64,000 nt of DNA from Mesorhizobium sp. (GTDB lineage Bacteria > Pseudomonadota > Alphaproteobacteria > Rhizobiales > Rhizobiaceae), in NCBI RefSeq assembly GCF_004962245.1, contig NZ_SUHQ01000011.1:63103-127102 (forward strand), given 5' to 3'. The notes beneath the pieces are model-generated. The model was not told the DNA's origin. It made no database searches and saw only the letters and a list, made by a program, of their open reading frames with translations. Both the position numbers and the translations under genes were made by a program. This document shows positions 52,328-62,272 of this stretch, one piece after another (position 1 is the stretch's first letter; the number at the start of each line of letters is the position of its first letter).

Positions 52328-52807
52328 ATGAGACTGACTGTGCTTGCCGCCGCCCTCTCGATCGCCGCGCCCGTGGCCGCGTTTGCCGGGCCGGCTTCCA
52401 ATGCGGTGAAGTTCTTCTACGTGCCCGAGGTCAAATTCGAGGCCGACGCGAAATACCGCGACCGTTTCACCGAACCGGTGACCAAGCTGTTCGCCCTCAA
52501 CGACCAGGCGGCAAAGAATCTTCCGGATGAAGTTCCTTGCATCGACTTCGCCCCGGGCCTCGATGCGCAGGACTACGACGAGAAGACCGTAGCGAAGACG
52601 CTGAAGCTTGCTGAAACGCTGGATGGTGACAGCGCGGAAGTGACCGCGACGTTCAACCTTTTCCCGGAAGGCGATGATTCGAAACGCGAAATGGTCTGGT
52701 CGCTCAGGAAGATCGATGGCCAGTGGAAGATCGCCGACATCACCTCGAAAACCAGCGGGTGGACGTTGAGTGCGCTCGAATGCCTGGCTGGCCAGGCCCC
52801 GGAGTGA
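52328..52807 (+). CDS. Secreted protein of unknown function, paralogue A
   Basis: A 159-residue exported protein with signal peptide MRLTVLAAALSIAAPVAAFA. The mature part has a central CIDFAPGLDAQDYDEKTV and a C-terminal WSLRKIDGQWKIADITSKTSGWTLSALEC, in which two cysteines may pair. The K-x-D-G-x-W-K-I-x-D motif is typical of DUF3828-like or NTF2-like exported domains. It shares the same layout and several aligned motifs with the next gene, so the two are tandem paralogues. ATG 52328 follows CCTGGAGATTATCGG. Confidence 0.65.
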   Translation: MRLTVLAAALSIAAPVAAFAGPASNAVKFFYVPEVKFEADAKYRDRFTEPVTKLFALNDQAAKNLPDEVPCIDFAPGLDAQDYDEKTVAKTLKLAETLDGDSAEVTATFNLFPEGDDSKREMVWSLRKIDGQWKIADITSKTSGWTLSALECLAGQAPE

Positions 52808-52811
52808 TGCC

Positions 52812-53369
52812 ATGGCCCGCTGCCGGCTCCTGGCCTTGGCGACTGTGTGCCTGCTGGCGGCGGGGTTGAGCCGCGCCGCTGCTCAGGGCCTGTTCGGGGC
52901 GCCGCCCGCAAGTGCGCCGGCCGACACCACGGCGCCTGCAACGCCGCCGGTCGCACCGCCGCCGGCCGATAGCGCGCCGGTGCAGCCGGGTTCGCCGACG
53001 GCGGTGGTGAGACCGTTCTACGAGCATGTCGGGCTCGAGCTCGATCCAGCTCAGCGCAGCCATTTCGCCGATCCGGCGAAGTCGGTGCTCGACAAGAGCG
53101 ATGCGCTGCGCAAATCGGGGCAGGGCGAATGCCTCGATCCCAACATGGCGCTCGACAATGCGCAGTACGACAAGGCAGAAATCGACAGGAGCCTAAAGAC
53201 GATCGAAGCGATCAATGGCGACGAGGCCAAGGTCGTCGCCGCCTTCGTCGCCGCCGGCAATCCGCACCGGCTGGAATGGAAATTCAAGAAGGTCGACGGC
53301 GACTGGAAGATATCGGACCTTCTGTCGGTGACCGGCGAATGGGCGCTCAGCCAATACCAGTGCGAGTGA
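52812..53369 (+). CDS. Secreted protein of unknown function, paralogue B
   Basis: A 185-residue exported protein with signal peptide MARCRLLALATVCLLAAGLSRAAAQ and a Pro/Ala-rich linker (APADTTAPATPPVAPPPAD) before a globular domain. The domain parallels the previous protein: CLDPNMALDNAQYDKAEID matches CIDFAPGLDAQDYDEKTV, and FKKVDGDWKISDLLSVTGEWALSQYQC matches its C-terminus, including both cysteines. The genes are four bases apart and probably co-transcribed. Function is unknown. Confidence 0.65.
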   Translation: MARCRLLALATVCLLAAGLSRAAAQGLFGAPPASAPADTTAPATPPVAPPPADSAPVQPGSPTAVVRPFYEHVGLELDPAQRSHFADPAKSVLDKSDALRKSGQGECLDPNMALDNAQYDKAEIDRSLKTIEAINGDEAKVVAAFVAAGNPHRLEWKFKKVDGDWKISDLLSVTGEWALSQYQCE

Positions 53370-53380
53370 GAAGGGAACCG

Positions 53381-54565
53381 ATGAAGATCACCAACGTCCG
53401 CGTCACCCATGTCAACGTCCCACTGGACGCCCCGTTCTGGTGGACGGCCGGCCTCTACGGCGGCGCCTCGAAATCGATCGTCGAGGTCGAGACCGACGAA
53501 GGCGTGGTCGGACTGGGCGAGGCGCCGTGGTGGCATTTCGGCGAGGTGATCAAGGCCGAAATCGCGCCGGCGCTGATCGGCGCCGATCCGCTCGACATCG
53601 CCGAGTGCGAGGCGCGCTGCGTGCCGCCCTGGCAGATCACCGCCAATACCGGGGAAAATGCCGCCTCCGTGGCGTTCGGCGCCGTCGAACTGGCGCTGTG
53701 GGATATCAGGGGCAAGGTGTTCGGCATGCCGCTCTACAAGCTGCTCGGCGGCGCGGTGCGCAAGGACATCCCGTTTTCGGAATATTTCGCCTTTCGCCCC
53801 GCACAGGATGGATCAGGCGGCGAGATGACGCCTGAGGCGATCGTCGACTACTGCCTCAGGATGCGCGAGCAGCACGGCTCGACAATCTTCGAGGGCAAGC
53901 TGATCATGGGCGACCCTGAGCTCGAAATCAGGACCGTGCGCATGCTGCGCGAGGCGCTTGGCGACAAGGCGCAGATCAAGCTCGATTCCAATATGCAGTG
54001 GTCGCTGACCACGGCGCGCTGGGTGCTGCGCGAGATCGAGCCGTTCAACATCCGCAATTACGAGGATCCTGTCGCGACCTTCGAGGAGATGGCGGCGCTG
54101 CGCCAGCACTCGCGCATACCGTTTTCAACGCATATCCCGGATCTCAGACGGGCAGTCGCGCTCGGCGCCCCGGACTACTTCGTCTGCAATTTCGCGGCAC
54201 TCGGCGGCTTGTCGAAGACCCTGAAATTCATCGCCGCCTGTGAGGCGATGGGCAAGGGGTTCTGGTGCTATTCGAACGACCTCGGCATCATGACGGCGGC
54301 CTATCTGCACGTCGTGGCGGCGACGCCGTGGATCACCGAGGCGTCGCAGTCGCTGTTTGCCTGGCAGATCGGCGATGTCGTCAAGGACGGGCCCTTCCGG
54401 CAGACCAGCAACACCGTGCGGGTCCCGGAGGGCAATGGACTGGGCGTCGAACTCGATCCTGCCGCGATGAAACGCTGGGCCGGGCATTTCGCCGAGCACG
54501 GGCCGATGGGCCATTTCAGCGACCCGAACAATCCCGGCCGCTACCGGCGGCTGCCGCTCAACTGA
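53381..54565 (+). CDS. Enolase-superfamily enzyme, glucarate-dehydratase-like, altered active site
   Basis: A 394-residue protein of the mandelate racemase/muconate lactonizing superfamily. Metal-ligand regions are LDSNMQW (D202, N204) and NYEDP (E228), and the base Lys region is EGKLIMG (K173). By my alignment to E. coli glucarate dehydratase, the His-Asp dyad is lost: the usual HSNNH segment reads CYSNDLG (Tyr at 297) and the paired Asp is Asn in VCNFAALGG. So it likely uses only the Lys face or does a different reaction. It starts 11 bases after the secreted paralogues on the same strand. Substrate is unknown, probably an acid sugar. Confidence 0.8.
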   Translation: MKITNVRVTHVNVPLDAPFWWTAGLYGGASKSIVEVETDEGVVGLGEAPWWHFGEVIKAEIAPALIGADPLDIAECEARCVPPWQITANTGENAASVAFGAVELALWDIRGKVFGMPLYKLLGGAVRKDIPFSEYFAFRPAQDGSGGEMTPEAIVDYCLRMREQHGSTIFEGKLIMGDPELEIRTVRMLREALGDKAQIKLDSNMQWSLTTARWVLREIEPFNIRNYEDPVATFEEMAALRQHSRIPFSTHIPDLRRAVALGAPDYFVCNFAALGGLSKTLKFIAACEAMGKGFWCYSNDLGIMTAAYLHVVAATPWITEASQSLFAWQIGDVVKDGPFRQTSNTVRVPEGNGLGVELDPAAMKRWAGHFAEHGPMGHFSDPNNPGRYRRLPLN

Positions 54566-54594
54566 TGCAACCTGTTTTTCGCAGCAACCCAAGC

Positions 54595-55056
54595 TTACCC
54601 GCGCCCGCGATAGGGCGCCACGCCGGTGTCGGGCAGCCAGGCGTCTTCCGGCGGAGCGCCGGTCTGCCAGAACACGTCGATCGGAATGCCGCCGCGCGGA
54701 TACCAATAGCCGCCGATGCGCAACCACAAGGGTTTGGTCGCGGCGACAATGCGGCGGCCGATCATAACGGTGCACTCTTCATGGAAGGCGCCATGGTTGC
54801 GAAACGAGGTCATGAACAGCTTGAGCGACTTCGATTCCACCAGCAGCGTGTCAGGTGCGTAGTCGATGACGATATGGGCGAAGTCCGGCTGGCCGGTGAC
54901 AGGGCAGAGCGAGGTGAATTCCGGGCAGGTGAAGCGAACGATGGCCGGCGGCCCGTCGCCGCGCGAAAATGGCACGGTTTCCAGGACCGCCGCTTCGGGG
55001 CTCTGTGGCGCCTCGACGTTGGTGCCGAGCTGGGTAAGGTTTTTCGTATCGGTCAT
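54595..55056 (-). CDS. queF: NADPH-dependent 7-cyano-7-deazaguanine reductase
   Basis: A 153-residue unimodular QueF, which reduces preQ0 to preQ1 in queuosine synthesis. The catalytic Cys is in [15 protein letters not shown], the NADPH-binding region is [19 protein letters not shown], with an E in HEECT completing the T-fold substrate site. The length suits the small bacterial type. It is encoded opposite the enolase-like gene. The start at 55056 gives MTDTKNL, which matches relatives. Confidence 0.93.
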   Translation of the reverse strand: MTDTKNLTQLGTNVEAPQSPEAAVLETVPFSRGDGPPAIVRFTCPEFTSLCPVTGQPDFAHIVIDYAPDTLLVESKSLKLFMTSFRNHGAFHEECTVMIGRRIVAATKPLWLRIGGYWYPRGGIPIDVFWQTGAPPEDAWLPDTGVAPYRGRG

Positions 55057-55170
55057 GAGCGGGTTCCTTGCTGCATGTCGCCCAAAAAGCGCGCAGCGGT
55101 TTTGGATATCGGCATGCGTAAAAACAAAGATTTGCCGCTCATTAGCACAATTTGAAACAGCAGGAAGACG

Positions 55171-57216
55171 ATGACCACGAACGATCCGCTTCTCCAGCCT
55201 TATCAGCTCAAACATCTGACGCTGAAGAATCGGGTCATGTCGACCAGCCACGAGCCGGCCTATTCCGAGGACGGCATGCCGAAGGAGCGCTACCGGCTCT
55301 ACCACGCCGAAAAGGCCAAAGGCGGCATGGCCCTGACCATGACCGCCGGCTCGGCGATCGTCTCGCGCGACAGCCCGGCCGCCTTCGGCAATCTCCATGT
55401 CTATGACGACCGCATCGTGCCGTGGCTCGCCGAGCTCGCCGATGCCTGCCACGAGCATGACTGCAAGGTGATGATCCAGATCACCCATCTCGGCCGCCGT
55501 ACCGGCTGGAACAAGGCCGACTGGCTGCCGGTGCTTTCGGCTTCGCCGGTGCGCGAGCCGGCGCACCGCGCCTTCCCCAAGACCATCGAGGACTGGGATA
55601 TCGAGCGCATTGTCGCTGACTACGCCGCAGCTGCCCAGCGCTGCCAGGCCGCTGGGCTGGACGGTATCGAATTCGAGTCCTACGGCCATCTGATGGACGG
55701 TTTCTGGTCACCGGCCACCAATCAGCGGGACGACGAGTTCGGCGGCTCGCTCGACAACCGGCTGCGCTTTACCAACATGGTGCTTGATGCGGTGCGGGCG
55801 GCGGTCGGCGACAAATTCGTTGTCGGCATCCGCATGGTCGCCGACGAGGATTTCGAGAAGGGCCTGTCGAAAGAGGAAGGCGTCGAGATCGCCAGGAGGT
55901 TGGCCGGCTCCGGCAAGGTCGATTTCCTCAACATCATCCGCGGCTCGATCGAAACCGATGCTGCGTTGACCAAAGTCATTCCGGTGACCGGCATGCGCTC
56001 CTCGCCGCATCTCGATTTTGCCGGCGAGGTGAGGGCGGCAACAAAATTCCCGACCTTCCATGCGGCGCGCATTTCCGACGTCGCCACCGCCCGCCACGCC
56101 ATCGCCACCGGCAAGCTCGACATGGTTGGCATGACCCGCGCCCACATCGCCGACCCGCATATCGTCCGCAAGGTGATGGAGGGCCGTGAGCACGAGATCC
56201 GCCCTTGCGTCGGCGCCACCTATTGCCTCGACCGCATCTATGAGGGCGGCGAGGCGCTGTGCATCCACAACGCGGCAACTGGCCGCGAGGCTGATATCCC
56301 GCATATCATCGCGAGGACCGAGGGACCAAAGCGAAACGTGGTCGTCGTCGGCGCCGGGGCCGGCGGTCTGGAGGCGGCGCGCGTCGCGGCCGAGCGCGGG
56401 CACCAGGTGACGGTGCTGGAAGCGGCGAGCCAGGCCGGCGGCCAGGTGCGGCTGGCGACACAAAACCCACGCCGCAAGGAACTGATCGGCATCATCGATT
56501 GGCGGCTGGCCGAGCTCGACCGGCTCGGCGTCGAGATCCGCTACGACACCTGGGCGGAGAAGGATGATATTCTGGCGCTGTCGCCCGATGTGGTGGTGAT
56601 TGCCACCGGCGGCCTGCCGCAGAACCCGCCGCTGGCAGCGGGCGACAGCCTCGTCACGTCGAGCTGGGACATCATGGCCGGCAGCGCCAAGCCGGCCGAC
56701 AACGTGCTGCTCTATGACGACAATGGCGGCCATCAAGGCATGGGCGCGGCCGAGTTGATCGCCAACAGCGGTGCGCGACTGGAGCTGGTCTCGCCAGAAC
56801 GTTGCTTTGCTCCGGAAATGGGCGGCATGAACCACGTGCCCTATATGCGTGCTTTTCAGGAAAAGGGCGTCACCATAACCATCAACACGCGGCTTCGCTC
56901 GGTGCGGCGCGAGGGCAATCAGCTGGTTGCGGAGCTCGCCTCCGACTTTGCCGACGGCTGGCGCGGCGAGCGGCGGGTCGACCAGGTGGTGGTCGAGCAC
57001 GGCACGCTGCCGCTCGACGATCTCTATCTGGCGCTGAAGCCCCTGTCGAAGAACGGCGGCGCGGTCAATTACGAACGGCTGGTCAATGGTGGCGACATTT
57101 TTCCGGCACGCGGTCCGCAGGCCGGTTTCGTCCTTTTCCGGATCGGCGATGCGGTGGCATCACGCAACATTCACGCCGCCATCTATGACGGCATCAGGTT
57201 CGGGTTGCGGATCTGA
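55171..57216 (+). CDS. TMADH/2,4-dienoyl-CoA-reductase-like FMN/FAD oxidoreductase
   Basis: A 681-residue flavoprotein. Residues 1-370 are an old-yellow-enzyme-type FMN TIM barrel ([52 protein letters not shown]). An iron-sulfur loop follows with C346, C352 and C364; the second Cys of the TMADH pattern is Ala349. Residues about 385-660 are FAD/NAD(P)-binding Rossmann domains ([25 protein letters not shown]). This family includes trimethylamine dehydrogenase, dimethylglycine or N-methylproline demethylases. With the MttB-like gene 5 kb upstream it fits stepwise demethylation of a betaine. Substrate is unproven. Confidence 0.87.
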   Translation: MTTNDPLLQPYQLKHLTLKNRVMSTSHEPAYSEDGMPKERYRLYHAEKAKGGMALTMTAGSAIVSRDSPAAFGNLHVYDDRIVPWLAELADACHEHDCKVMIQITHLGRRTGWNKADWLPVLSASPVREPAHRAFPKTIEDWDIERIVADYAAAAQRCQAAGLDGIEFESYGHLMDGFWSPATNQRDDEFGGSLDNRLRFTNMVLDAVRAAVGDKFVVGIRMVADEDFEKGLSKEEGVEIARRLAGSGKVDFLNIIRGSIETDAALTKVIPVTGMRSSPHLDFAGEVRAATKFPTFHAARISDVATARHAIATGKLDMVGMTRAHIADPHIVRKVMEGREHEIRPCVGATYCLDRIYEGGEALCIHNAATGREADIPHIIARTEGPKRNVVVVGAGAGGLEAARVAAERGHQVTVLEAASQAGGQVRLATQNPRRKELIGIIDWRLAELDRLGVEIRYDTWAEKDDILALSPDVVVIATGGLPQNPPLAAGDSLVTSSWDIMAGSAKPADNVLLYDDNGGHQGMGAAELIANSGARLELVSPERCFAPEMGGMNHVPYMRAFQEKGVTITINTRLRSVRREGNQLVAELASDFADGWRGERRVDQVVVEHGTLPLDDLYLALKPLSKNGGAVNYERLVNGGDIFPARGPQAGFVLFRIGDAVASRNIHAAIYDGIRFGLRI

Positions 57217-57357
57217 GGCGTGTCGATTGGTGGCGGGCAGACGAACCTCCGTACGGAGAGCCATCAGGCACGTCGGTCCGTCTGCGCGCCGCGCACGCCG
57301 TCGGCTCGTCGCCTGACACCGTACGATCTCTTGAACCGTGATTGCGGCAGGCCTCGC

Positions 57358-57765
57358 TCAAAACATCCTGGCGACGGCCATGCAGAACACCGTGATGACC
57401 AGCAGCCCGCCGGCGATGCGTTCGCCCCTTGTCATTTTCGCGCGCAGCTGGGTTTGCGTCGCTGCGTCAGCGCTGACCAACTGCCTGCTGGCGGAACCGA
57501 CCAGCGCGCCCTGCACGCCGGCGGCGATCAGCGCCGTCACGATGCCGATGGCCAGGACCTTTTCCATCGAGCCGAAAAGGCCGTCGTGGAAGAAATACCA
57601 GAGCAGAATGCCGGTCAGGAAAACCAGGCCGGCCGCGCCCATTTGCGGCCGGAAAAACCGTTCGATTCGAATCTCCGGATCGCGGGCGACAGCGATGGTC
57701 GTACCGGCCCAGAATACACCGGCCAGGACGTGAAGGCCGAGGACGATGATGTAGACATATTGCAT
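57358..57765 (-). CDS. Four-helix membrane protein, divergent from MarR regulator
   Basis: A 135-residue integral membrane protein with four hydrophobic helices: MQYVYIIVLGLHVLAGVFWA, GAAGLVFLTGILLWYFF, VLAIGIVTALIAAGVQGAL and GGLLVITVFCMAVARMF. The His in helix one (GLHVLAGVFWAG) recalls the CopD/cytochrome-b-like membrane group, but no family assignment is secure. ATG 57765 follows AAGGAGGAAATGCGGTC. It is head-to-head with a MarR gene, so it is a probable target of that regulator. Confidence 0.65.
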   Translation of the reverse strand: MQYVYIIVLGLHVLAGVFWAGTTIAVARDPEIRIERFFRPQMGAAGLVFLTGILLWYFFHDGLFGSMEKVLAIGIVTALIAAGVQGALVGSASRQLVSADAATQTQLRAKMTRGERIAGGLLVITVFCMAVARMF

Positions 57766-57801
57766 GACCGCATTTCCTCCTTTTCCCACCGCTGCTCATA
57801 A

Positions 57802-57828
57802 ATTAGATATCAAATGATTAGATGTCAA
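57802..57828. promoter_or_regulatory. MarR operator candidate (direct repeat)
   Basis: ATTAGATATCAA (57802) and ATTAGATGTCAA (57817) are direct repeats one base apart in 15-bp register, in the AT-rich gap between the membrane protein and MarR genes. Confidence 0.5.
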
Positions 57829-57881
57829 TGTATAGGTGCGAGCCAGTTCCATCGGGCTTTCCCTTGCTCTAGTGTCGGACC

Positions 57882-58310
57882 ATGACGCCATTTGACCGCC
57901 CGCCAGTCGGGATGAATCTCGCGCGCACCGCAAAGCTTGTCGCGCAGGCCTTCGACGCCGCTTTGGTCGAAGCGGGCGGCACGCTGCCGGTCTGGGTCAC
58001 CCTGTTGTCGATCAAGTCGCGCGAACTGGCCAACCAGCGCGAGCTCGCCGGCATGATCGGCATCCAGGGCGCGACGCTGACCCACCATCTGAACGCGATG
58101 GAGACGCAAGGCCTGCTGACCCGGCGCCGCGATCCCGTCAACCGCCGTGTTCATCAGGTCGAACTGACCGAGACCGGAGAGGCGCTGTTCCTGAAATTGC
58201 GGACGGCAGCACTTGCCTTCGACAAGCGGCTTCGGACCGGGTTACCTGACGAGAGGCTGGCGGAGTTCGCGGAAGTGCTTGCGACGCTGCGGGCGAATAT
58301 CGAAGGCTAG
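57882..58310 (+). CDS. MarR-family transcriptional regulator
   Basis: A 142-residue winged-helix regulator. The core reads LSIKSRELANQRELAGMIGIQGATLTHHLNAMETQGLLTRRRDPVNRRVHQVELTETG (in sections), the MarR DNA-binding domain with the R-R-x-D-P-x-N-R-R wing. It is divergent from a small membrane protein across an AT-rich repeat. Its 3' end overlaps the stop of the truncated deacetylase on the other strand. The ligand is unknown. Confidence 0.9.
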   Translation: MTPFDRPPVGMNLARTAKLVAQAFDAALVEAGGTLPVWVTLLSIKSRELANQRELAGMIGIQGATLTHHLNAMETQGLLTRRRDPVNRRVHQVELTETGEALFLKLRTAALAFDKRLRTGLPDERLAEFAEVLATLRANIEG

Positions 58311-58654
58311 CTGGCGCAGTCCGAATAGAAGTGCTGGTAGTGGTTGTAGGCGTGGCTGTAGCTGTGGTTGCCGATCGTCACCAGCGGCATCTTCCTTGCG
58401 CGCTGCACCAGTGCCTTGTTGAGCGCGCTCGCCTGCGCGTGCATGCCGACCATGAACAGGGTCGCCGGAACCTGCTCGGCCTCGAGAACATCGAGGAAGT
58501 TGCTGGTGCCGGTCAGCGGGCCGTCGTCGAAGGTGAGATAGATGGTGCGGTCCGCAGCACCTGCGGGGAAAGCCAGAAACAACACGATCAGCACGGCAAG
58601 GCGAAGCGGCGTCAGTATCAGGAATATCCGTTTCCGATCACGGCAGGCCGCCAT
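58307..58654 (-). CDS. Truncated polysaccharide deacetylase (NodB-homology N-terminus), probable remnant
   Basis: A 115-residue product with a membrane/signal segment (LRLAVLIVLFLAFPAGAA) and then the first NodB motifs: YLTFDDGPLTGTSNFLDVL, with the catalytic Asp pair, and GNHSYSHA with the metal-binding H-x3-H. The chain ends at YSDCAS right after these motifs, so the second half with motifs 3-5 (including the substrate-binding groove) is missing; complete enzymes are about twice as long. The stop lies within the marR 3' end, so a deletion or rearrangement probably fused the two. It is unlikely to be active. Confidence 0.7.
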   Translation of the reverse strand: MAACRDRKRIFLILTPLRLAVLIVLFLAFPAGAADRTIYLTFDDGPLTGTSNFLDVLEAEQVPATLFMVGMHAQASALNKALVQRARKMPLVTIGNHSYSHAYNHYQHFYSDCAS

Positions 58655-58682
58655 TCCCGAGCAGGCTAGAAGGTTTGGTGCC

Positions 58683-60755
58683 CTACGCCAGGCTTCCCTG
58701 CAGCACCGTCAACCTGGCTTTCCTCGGCGCCCTCGCGACCAGCCATTCGCGTGCCTTGTCCTGCGGCATCGGGAAGGCGATCGAGTAGCCCTGCACCTGG
58801 TCGCAGCCGATCGCCATCAGCGAATCGAGCTCGGCCTCGGTTTCGGCGCCCTCGGCGACGATCGAGATGCCAAGGCCGCGGGCGAGTTCGGTGATGGCCC
58901 GCACGATCTTGCTGTTGTCGCCGTTCTCATTGATGTTCTGGACGAAGCGGCGATCGATCTTCAGCCGGTCGATCTCGTTCGGGTTGACGTGGCTGAGCGA
59001 GGCGTAGCCGGTGCCGAAATCGTCGAGTTCAAGATGGACGCCGGCGGAGCGGATGTGGCGCAGCTTAGCGGCGATGCCGGTCTTCTCGTCGTCGAGAATG
59101 ACGGATTCGACGATTTCCAGCGACAGTTTTTCTGGCGGCAGGCCAGCCTTTTCCAGCGTATCGAAGAGGAAGGCGTCGAAATCGGACTCGCGCAGTTCGG
59201 TGCCGGACACGTTGACGGCGAGCCGTCCGAAGGCAATGCCGGCACTGTTCCATTCGGCCGCCTCGTTGATCGCCTTGGCGATGACGATGCGGCCGATCTC
59301 GGCCATGAGGCCGCATTTTTCGGCGACGGGAATGAACTCGCCCGGTGCGATCATACCGCGCTCGGCATGATTCCAGCGAACCAGCGCCTCGATGCCGCCG
59401 ATCGTGCCGTCCGACAACGAGACCTGCGGCTGGAAATAGACCTGAAACGCCTTCTCCGAGATGGCGATCCTGATGTCATGCTCGAGCTGCTTGCGGTAAT
59501 CGAGTTCGCGCCGCAACGCCTCGGAGAAGAACGAGAGACTGCCACCACCCACCTTCTTGGCGGAGTAGAGCGCAAGGTCGGCATGGACGAGCAGATCCTG
59601 CGCATTGTCGGCGTCGACCGGATAGACGGCGATGCCGGCGCTGGCGCCTGGGAGGATGGTCGTGCCGCGAAAGACGATCGGTTCGTTGATCTGCGTCAGG
59701 ACCCGCCGGGCGACCATGTTGATGTCCTCGGTGCCGCCGGCACCGTTGAGGATCATCACGAACTCGTCGCCGCCAAGACGCACGCAGAGATCCGACGCCC
59801 GGCAGGAATCGCGCATGCGCTGCGCCGTCACCACCAGCACATAGTCGCCGGCGGCGTGGCCAAGCGTGTCATTGATCTGCTTGAACCGGTCGAGGTCGAG
59901 CTGGACCGCCGCAAGCCGCTCTCGCCGACGCCGCGCTCCCTTGATCAGCGTGTCGAAATGATCAGTCAGGAAGGTGCGGTTATGCAGGCCGGTAAGGCCA
60001 TCATGCGCCGCGATGAACGCCATGGAATTGCGCGCATCGACCAGTTCATGCGTCTTGCGCAGAATGGCTTTCGACATCGGCCGGAAGATGAAAAGTGCCA
60101 CCAGCACGATGACGCCGATGGTGGTGTAGAACAGCGTTCGATGCAGATCGAGAAGTCTTTCCGATCGTGCGTCGGCACGGGCGCTGATGCGCTGGCCAAG
60201 CGCCGCATAGCCCGACAGGGTCGCATTGGCGATCGAAGCGTCGAGGTTGACGCGTTCGCCGCCGCCCTTGTAGCCGCCATTACCGGCTATGCCGAGTTGC
60301 GATTCAAACGCCGAGACCAGGCGTTCGCCGTTGGCGATAAGTCCGACCGAGAAGTAATCGAGATGAAACGGCTTTGCGAAAAGTACGCTCTCGACTGATT
60401 TTGGATCGAACCTTGCCGGTGATGCCGGGTCGGCGACGACCCGCTCGAGCAGAAGATCGTAGTTCCTCTCGAACTCTGCCGTTGCCTGTTTGAATGCGGT
60501 GACCAGAGCCGGTTGTTGGTCGCGCGACGCAGAACCTGCCGCGTTGGCAAGGAAGACAATGCGTTGCGACAGCGCCTTTTGCGTGCTGACGATATTGAGC
60601 AGCGCATCGCCGTGCCGTTGGGCAGCCATCATCTGCTGGAGAAGGATGAAGGAGGCCATCACCATGGCGGCGATGATCAGCAGCGCCAGCCAATAGCCGG
60701 CCTTGATCAACAGTATGAGCCTGCCCGAAATAGTTTGCACCGGTTCCTGCGACAT
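58683..60755 (-). CDS. GGDEF-EAL cyclic di-GMP protein with PilJ-like membrane sensor
   Basis: A 690-residue inner-membrane protein. Residues about 10-30 and 195-215 are membrane helices flanking a PilJ-type periplasmic sensor ([17 protein letters not shown]). A GGDEF domain follows, with intact RLGGDEFVM, then an EAL domain with [31 protein letters not shown] and KIDRRFVQ, all the catalytic residues of an active phosphodiesterase. It can therefore make and break c-di-GMP, with output balance set by the sensor. ATG 60755 gives [13 protein letters not shown]; an upstream in-frame extension is not domain-like. Confidence 0.92.
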   Translation of the reverse strand: MSQEPVQTISGRLILLIKAGYWLALLIIAAMVMASFILLQQMMAAQRHGDALLNIVSTQKALSQRIVFLANAAGSASRDQQPALVTAFKQATAEFERNYDLLLERVVADPASPARFDPKSVESVLFAKPFHLDYFSVGLIANGERLVSAFESQLGIAGNGGYKGGGERVNLDASIANATLSGYAALGQRISARADARSERLLDLHRTLFYTTIGVIVLVALFIFRPMSKAILRKTHELVDARNSMAFIAAHDGLTGLHNRTFLTDHFDTLIKGARRRRERLAAVQLDLDRFKQINDTLGHAAGDYVLVVTAQRMRDSCRASDLCVRLGGDEFVMILNGAGGTEDINMVARRVLTQINEPIVFRGTTILPGASAGIAVYPVDADNAQDLLVHADLALYSAKKVGGGSLSFFSEALRRELDYRKQLEHDIRIAISEKAFQVYFQPQVSLSDGTIGGIEALVRWNHAERGMIAPGEFIPVAEKCGLMAEIGRIVIAKAINEAAEWNSAGIAFGRLAVNVSGTELRESDFDAFLFDTLEKAGLPPEKLSLEIVESVILDDEKTGIAAKLRHIRSAGVHLELDDFGTGYASLSHVNPNEIDRLKIDRRFVQNINENGDNSKIVRAITELARGLGISIVAEGAETEAELDSLMAIGCDQVQGYSIAFPMPQDKAREWLVARAPRKARLTVLQGSLA

Positions 60756-61032
60756 TTTCTGGGGCGGTCCCTCTCGCCGACAGATTGTTGGGTGTGAGAA
60801 CCATTGGCTTGAAAGTGTTAACAGGTCTGGAAACCGACAGGCGGGCGACAGCGGCAACGGTGGAAAGCTCGCGAAATGGTTATCGCGTTCTTTCGCACCG
60901 CGTCTGCATTTGAACATCCGTCATTCGCGGCATTTTGGCCACTGGCCGTCGCGCCACCGAAGCGGTCGCTTTTGCGGTGGATTTTTGGCGCGCGCGGGGC
61001 GACAGTCCATTCAATCTCAACAGGGCCTGATC

Positions 61033-62220
61033 ATGAGCGCGGCATTCCTCTCCCATATCGACAGCGAGCTTCAAGGACTTAAATCGGCCGGCCTCTACAA
61101 ATCCGAGCGGGTGATCACCTCGACGCAGTCGGCTGAGATCGAGGTGGGCGGCCAGAAGGTGCTGAATTTCTGCGCCAACAACTATCTTGGTCTCGCCGAC
61201 AGCGCCGAATTGCGCGATGCGGCCAAACAGGCGCTCGACCGCTATGGTTATGGCATGGCGTCGGTGCGTTTCATCTGCGGCACGCAGGAAGAGCACAAGC
61301 AACTCGAGGCCACGATTTCCGGCTTCCTCGGCATGGAGGACACGATCCTCTATAGTTCCTGCTTCGATGCCAATGGCGGCCTGTTCGAGACGCTGCTCGG
61401 CGAGGAGGATGCGGTCATCTCCGACGCATTGAACCACGCCTCGATTATCGATGGCGTGCGGCTGTCGAAGGCGAAACGCTTCCGCTACGCCAACAACGAC
61501 ATGGCCGATCTGGAAGAGCGGCTGAAGGAGGCGATGGGTTGCCGTTTCCGGCTGATCGCCACCGACGGTGTCTTTTCCATGGATGGCATCATCGCCAATC
61601 TGAAAGGCATTTGCGATCTCGCCGAGACGTACGATGCGATGGTGATGGTCGACGACAGCCATGCGGTCGGCTTCGTCGGCAAGAACGGCCGCGGCTCGGC
61701 CGAGCATTGCGGTGTCGAGGGCAGGGTGGACATCATCACCGGCACGCTCGGCAAGGCATTGGGCGGTGCGTCCGGCGGCTACACATCGGGCAAGAGCCAG
61801 GTGGTCGACTGGCTGCGGCAGCGCTCGCGGCCCTATTTGTTTTCCAACACGCTGATGCCGGCCATCGCCGGCGCCTCGATCCGGGTGTTTGAACTGATCA
61901 AAGAGGGCGACGGATTGCGCAAGAGGCTCTACGACAATGCCACGCGCTTCCGGTCTGAGATGGGTAAGCTCGGCTTTACGCTGGCCGGAGCCGATCATCC
62001 GATCATCCCGGTGATGCTGGGCGACGCTTCGCTCGCGCAGGAGATGGCAGCGCGCATGCTGAAGCGCGGCATCTATGTCATCGGCTTCTCGTTTCCGGTG
62101 GTGCCGAAGGGCCAGGCGCGCATCCGCACGCAAATGTCGGCCGCCCATTCCGGCGCCGACATCGACCGCGCGGTCGAGGCGTTCGGAGCGGTCGGGCGCG
62201 AACTTGGTGTGATTTCCTGA
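61033..62220 (+). CDS. kbl: Glycine C-acetyltransferase (2-amino-3-ketobutyrate CoA ligase)
   Basis: A 395-residue PLP enzyme of the alpha-oxoamine synthase family. Motifs are [44 protein letters not shown] (Asp for PLP), and [14 protein letters not shown] with the PLP Lys. It converts 2-amino-3-oxobutyrate plus CoA to glycine and acetyl-CoA, working right after threonine dehydrogenase, whose gene follows 52 bases later. The ATG at 61033 is used; it lies 278 bases from the divergent GGDEF-EAL start. Confidence 0.93.
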   Translation: MSAAFLSHIDSELQGLKSAGLYKSERVITSTQSAEIEVGGQKVLNFCANNYLGLADSAELRDAAKQALDRYGYGMASVRFICGTQEEHKQLEATISGFLGMEDTILYSSCFDANGGLFETLLGEEDAVISDALNHASIIDGVRLSKAKRFRYANNDMADLEERLKEAMGCRFRLIATDGVFSMDGIIANLKGICDLAETYDAMVMVDDSHAVGFVGKNGRGSAEHCGVEGRVDIITGTLGKALGGASGGYTSGKSQVVDWLRQRSRPYLFSNTLMPAIAGASIRVFELIKEGDGLRKRLYDNATRFRSEMGKLGFTLAGADHPIIPVMLGDASLAQEMAARMLKRGIYVIGFSFPVVPKGQARIRTQMSAAHSGADIDRAVEAFGAVGRELGVIS

Positions 62221-62224
62221 ACAA

Positions 62225-62247
62225 CCGGAACCGAAAAACGATTCCGG
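62225..62247 (+). other. Stem-loop between kbl and tdh
   Basis: CCGGAA and TTCCGG form a 6-bp stem with an 11-base A-rich loop. There is no T run. It could modulate processing between the two genes. Confidence 0.4.
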
Positions 62248-62272
62248 ATCAAGAGATTCAAGGGATAAAAGA

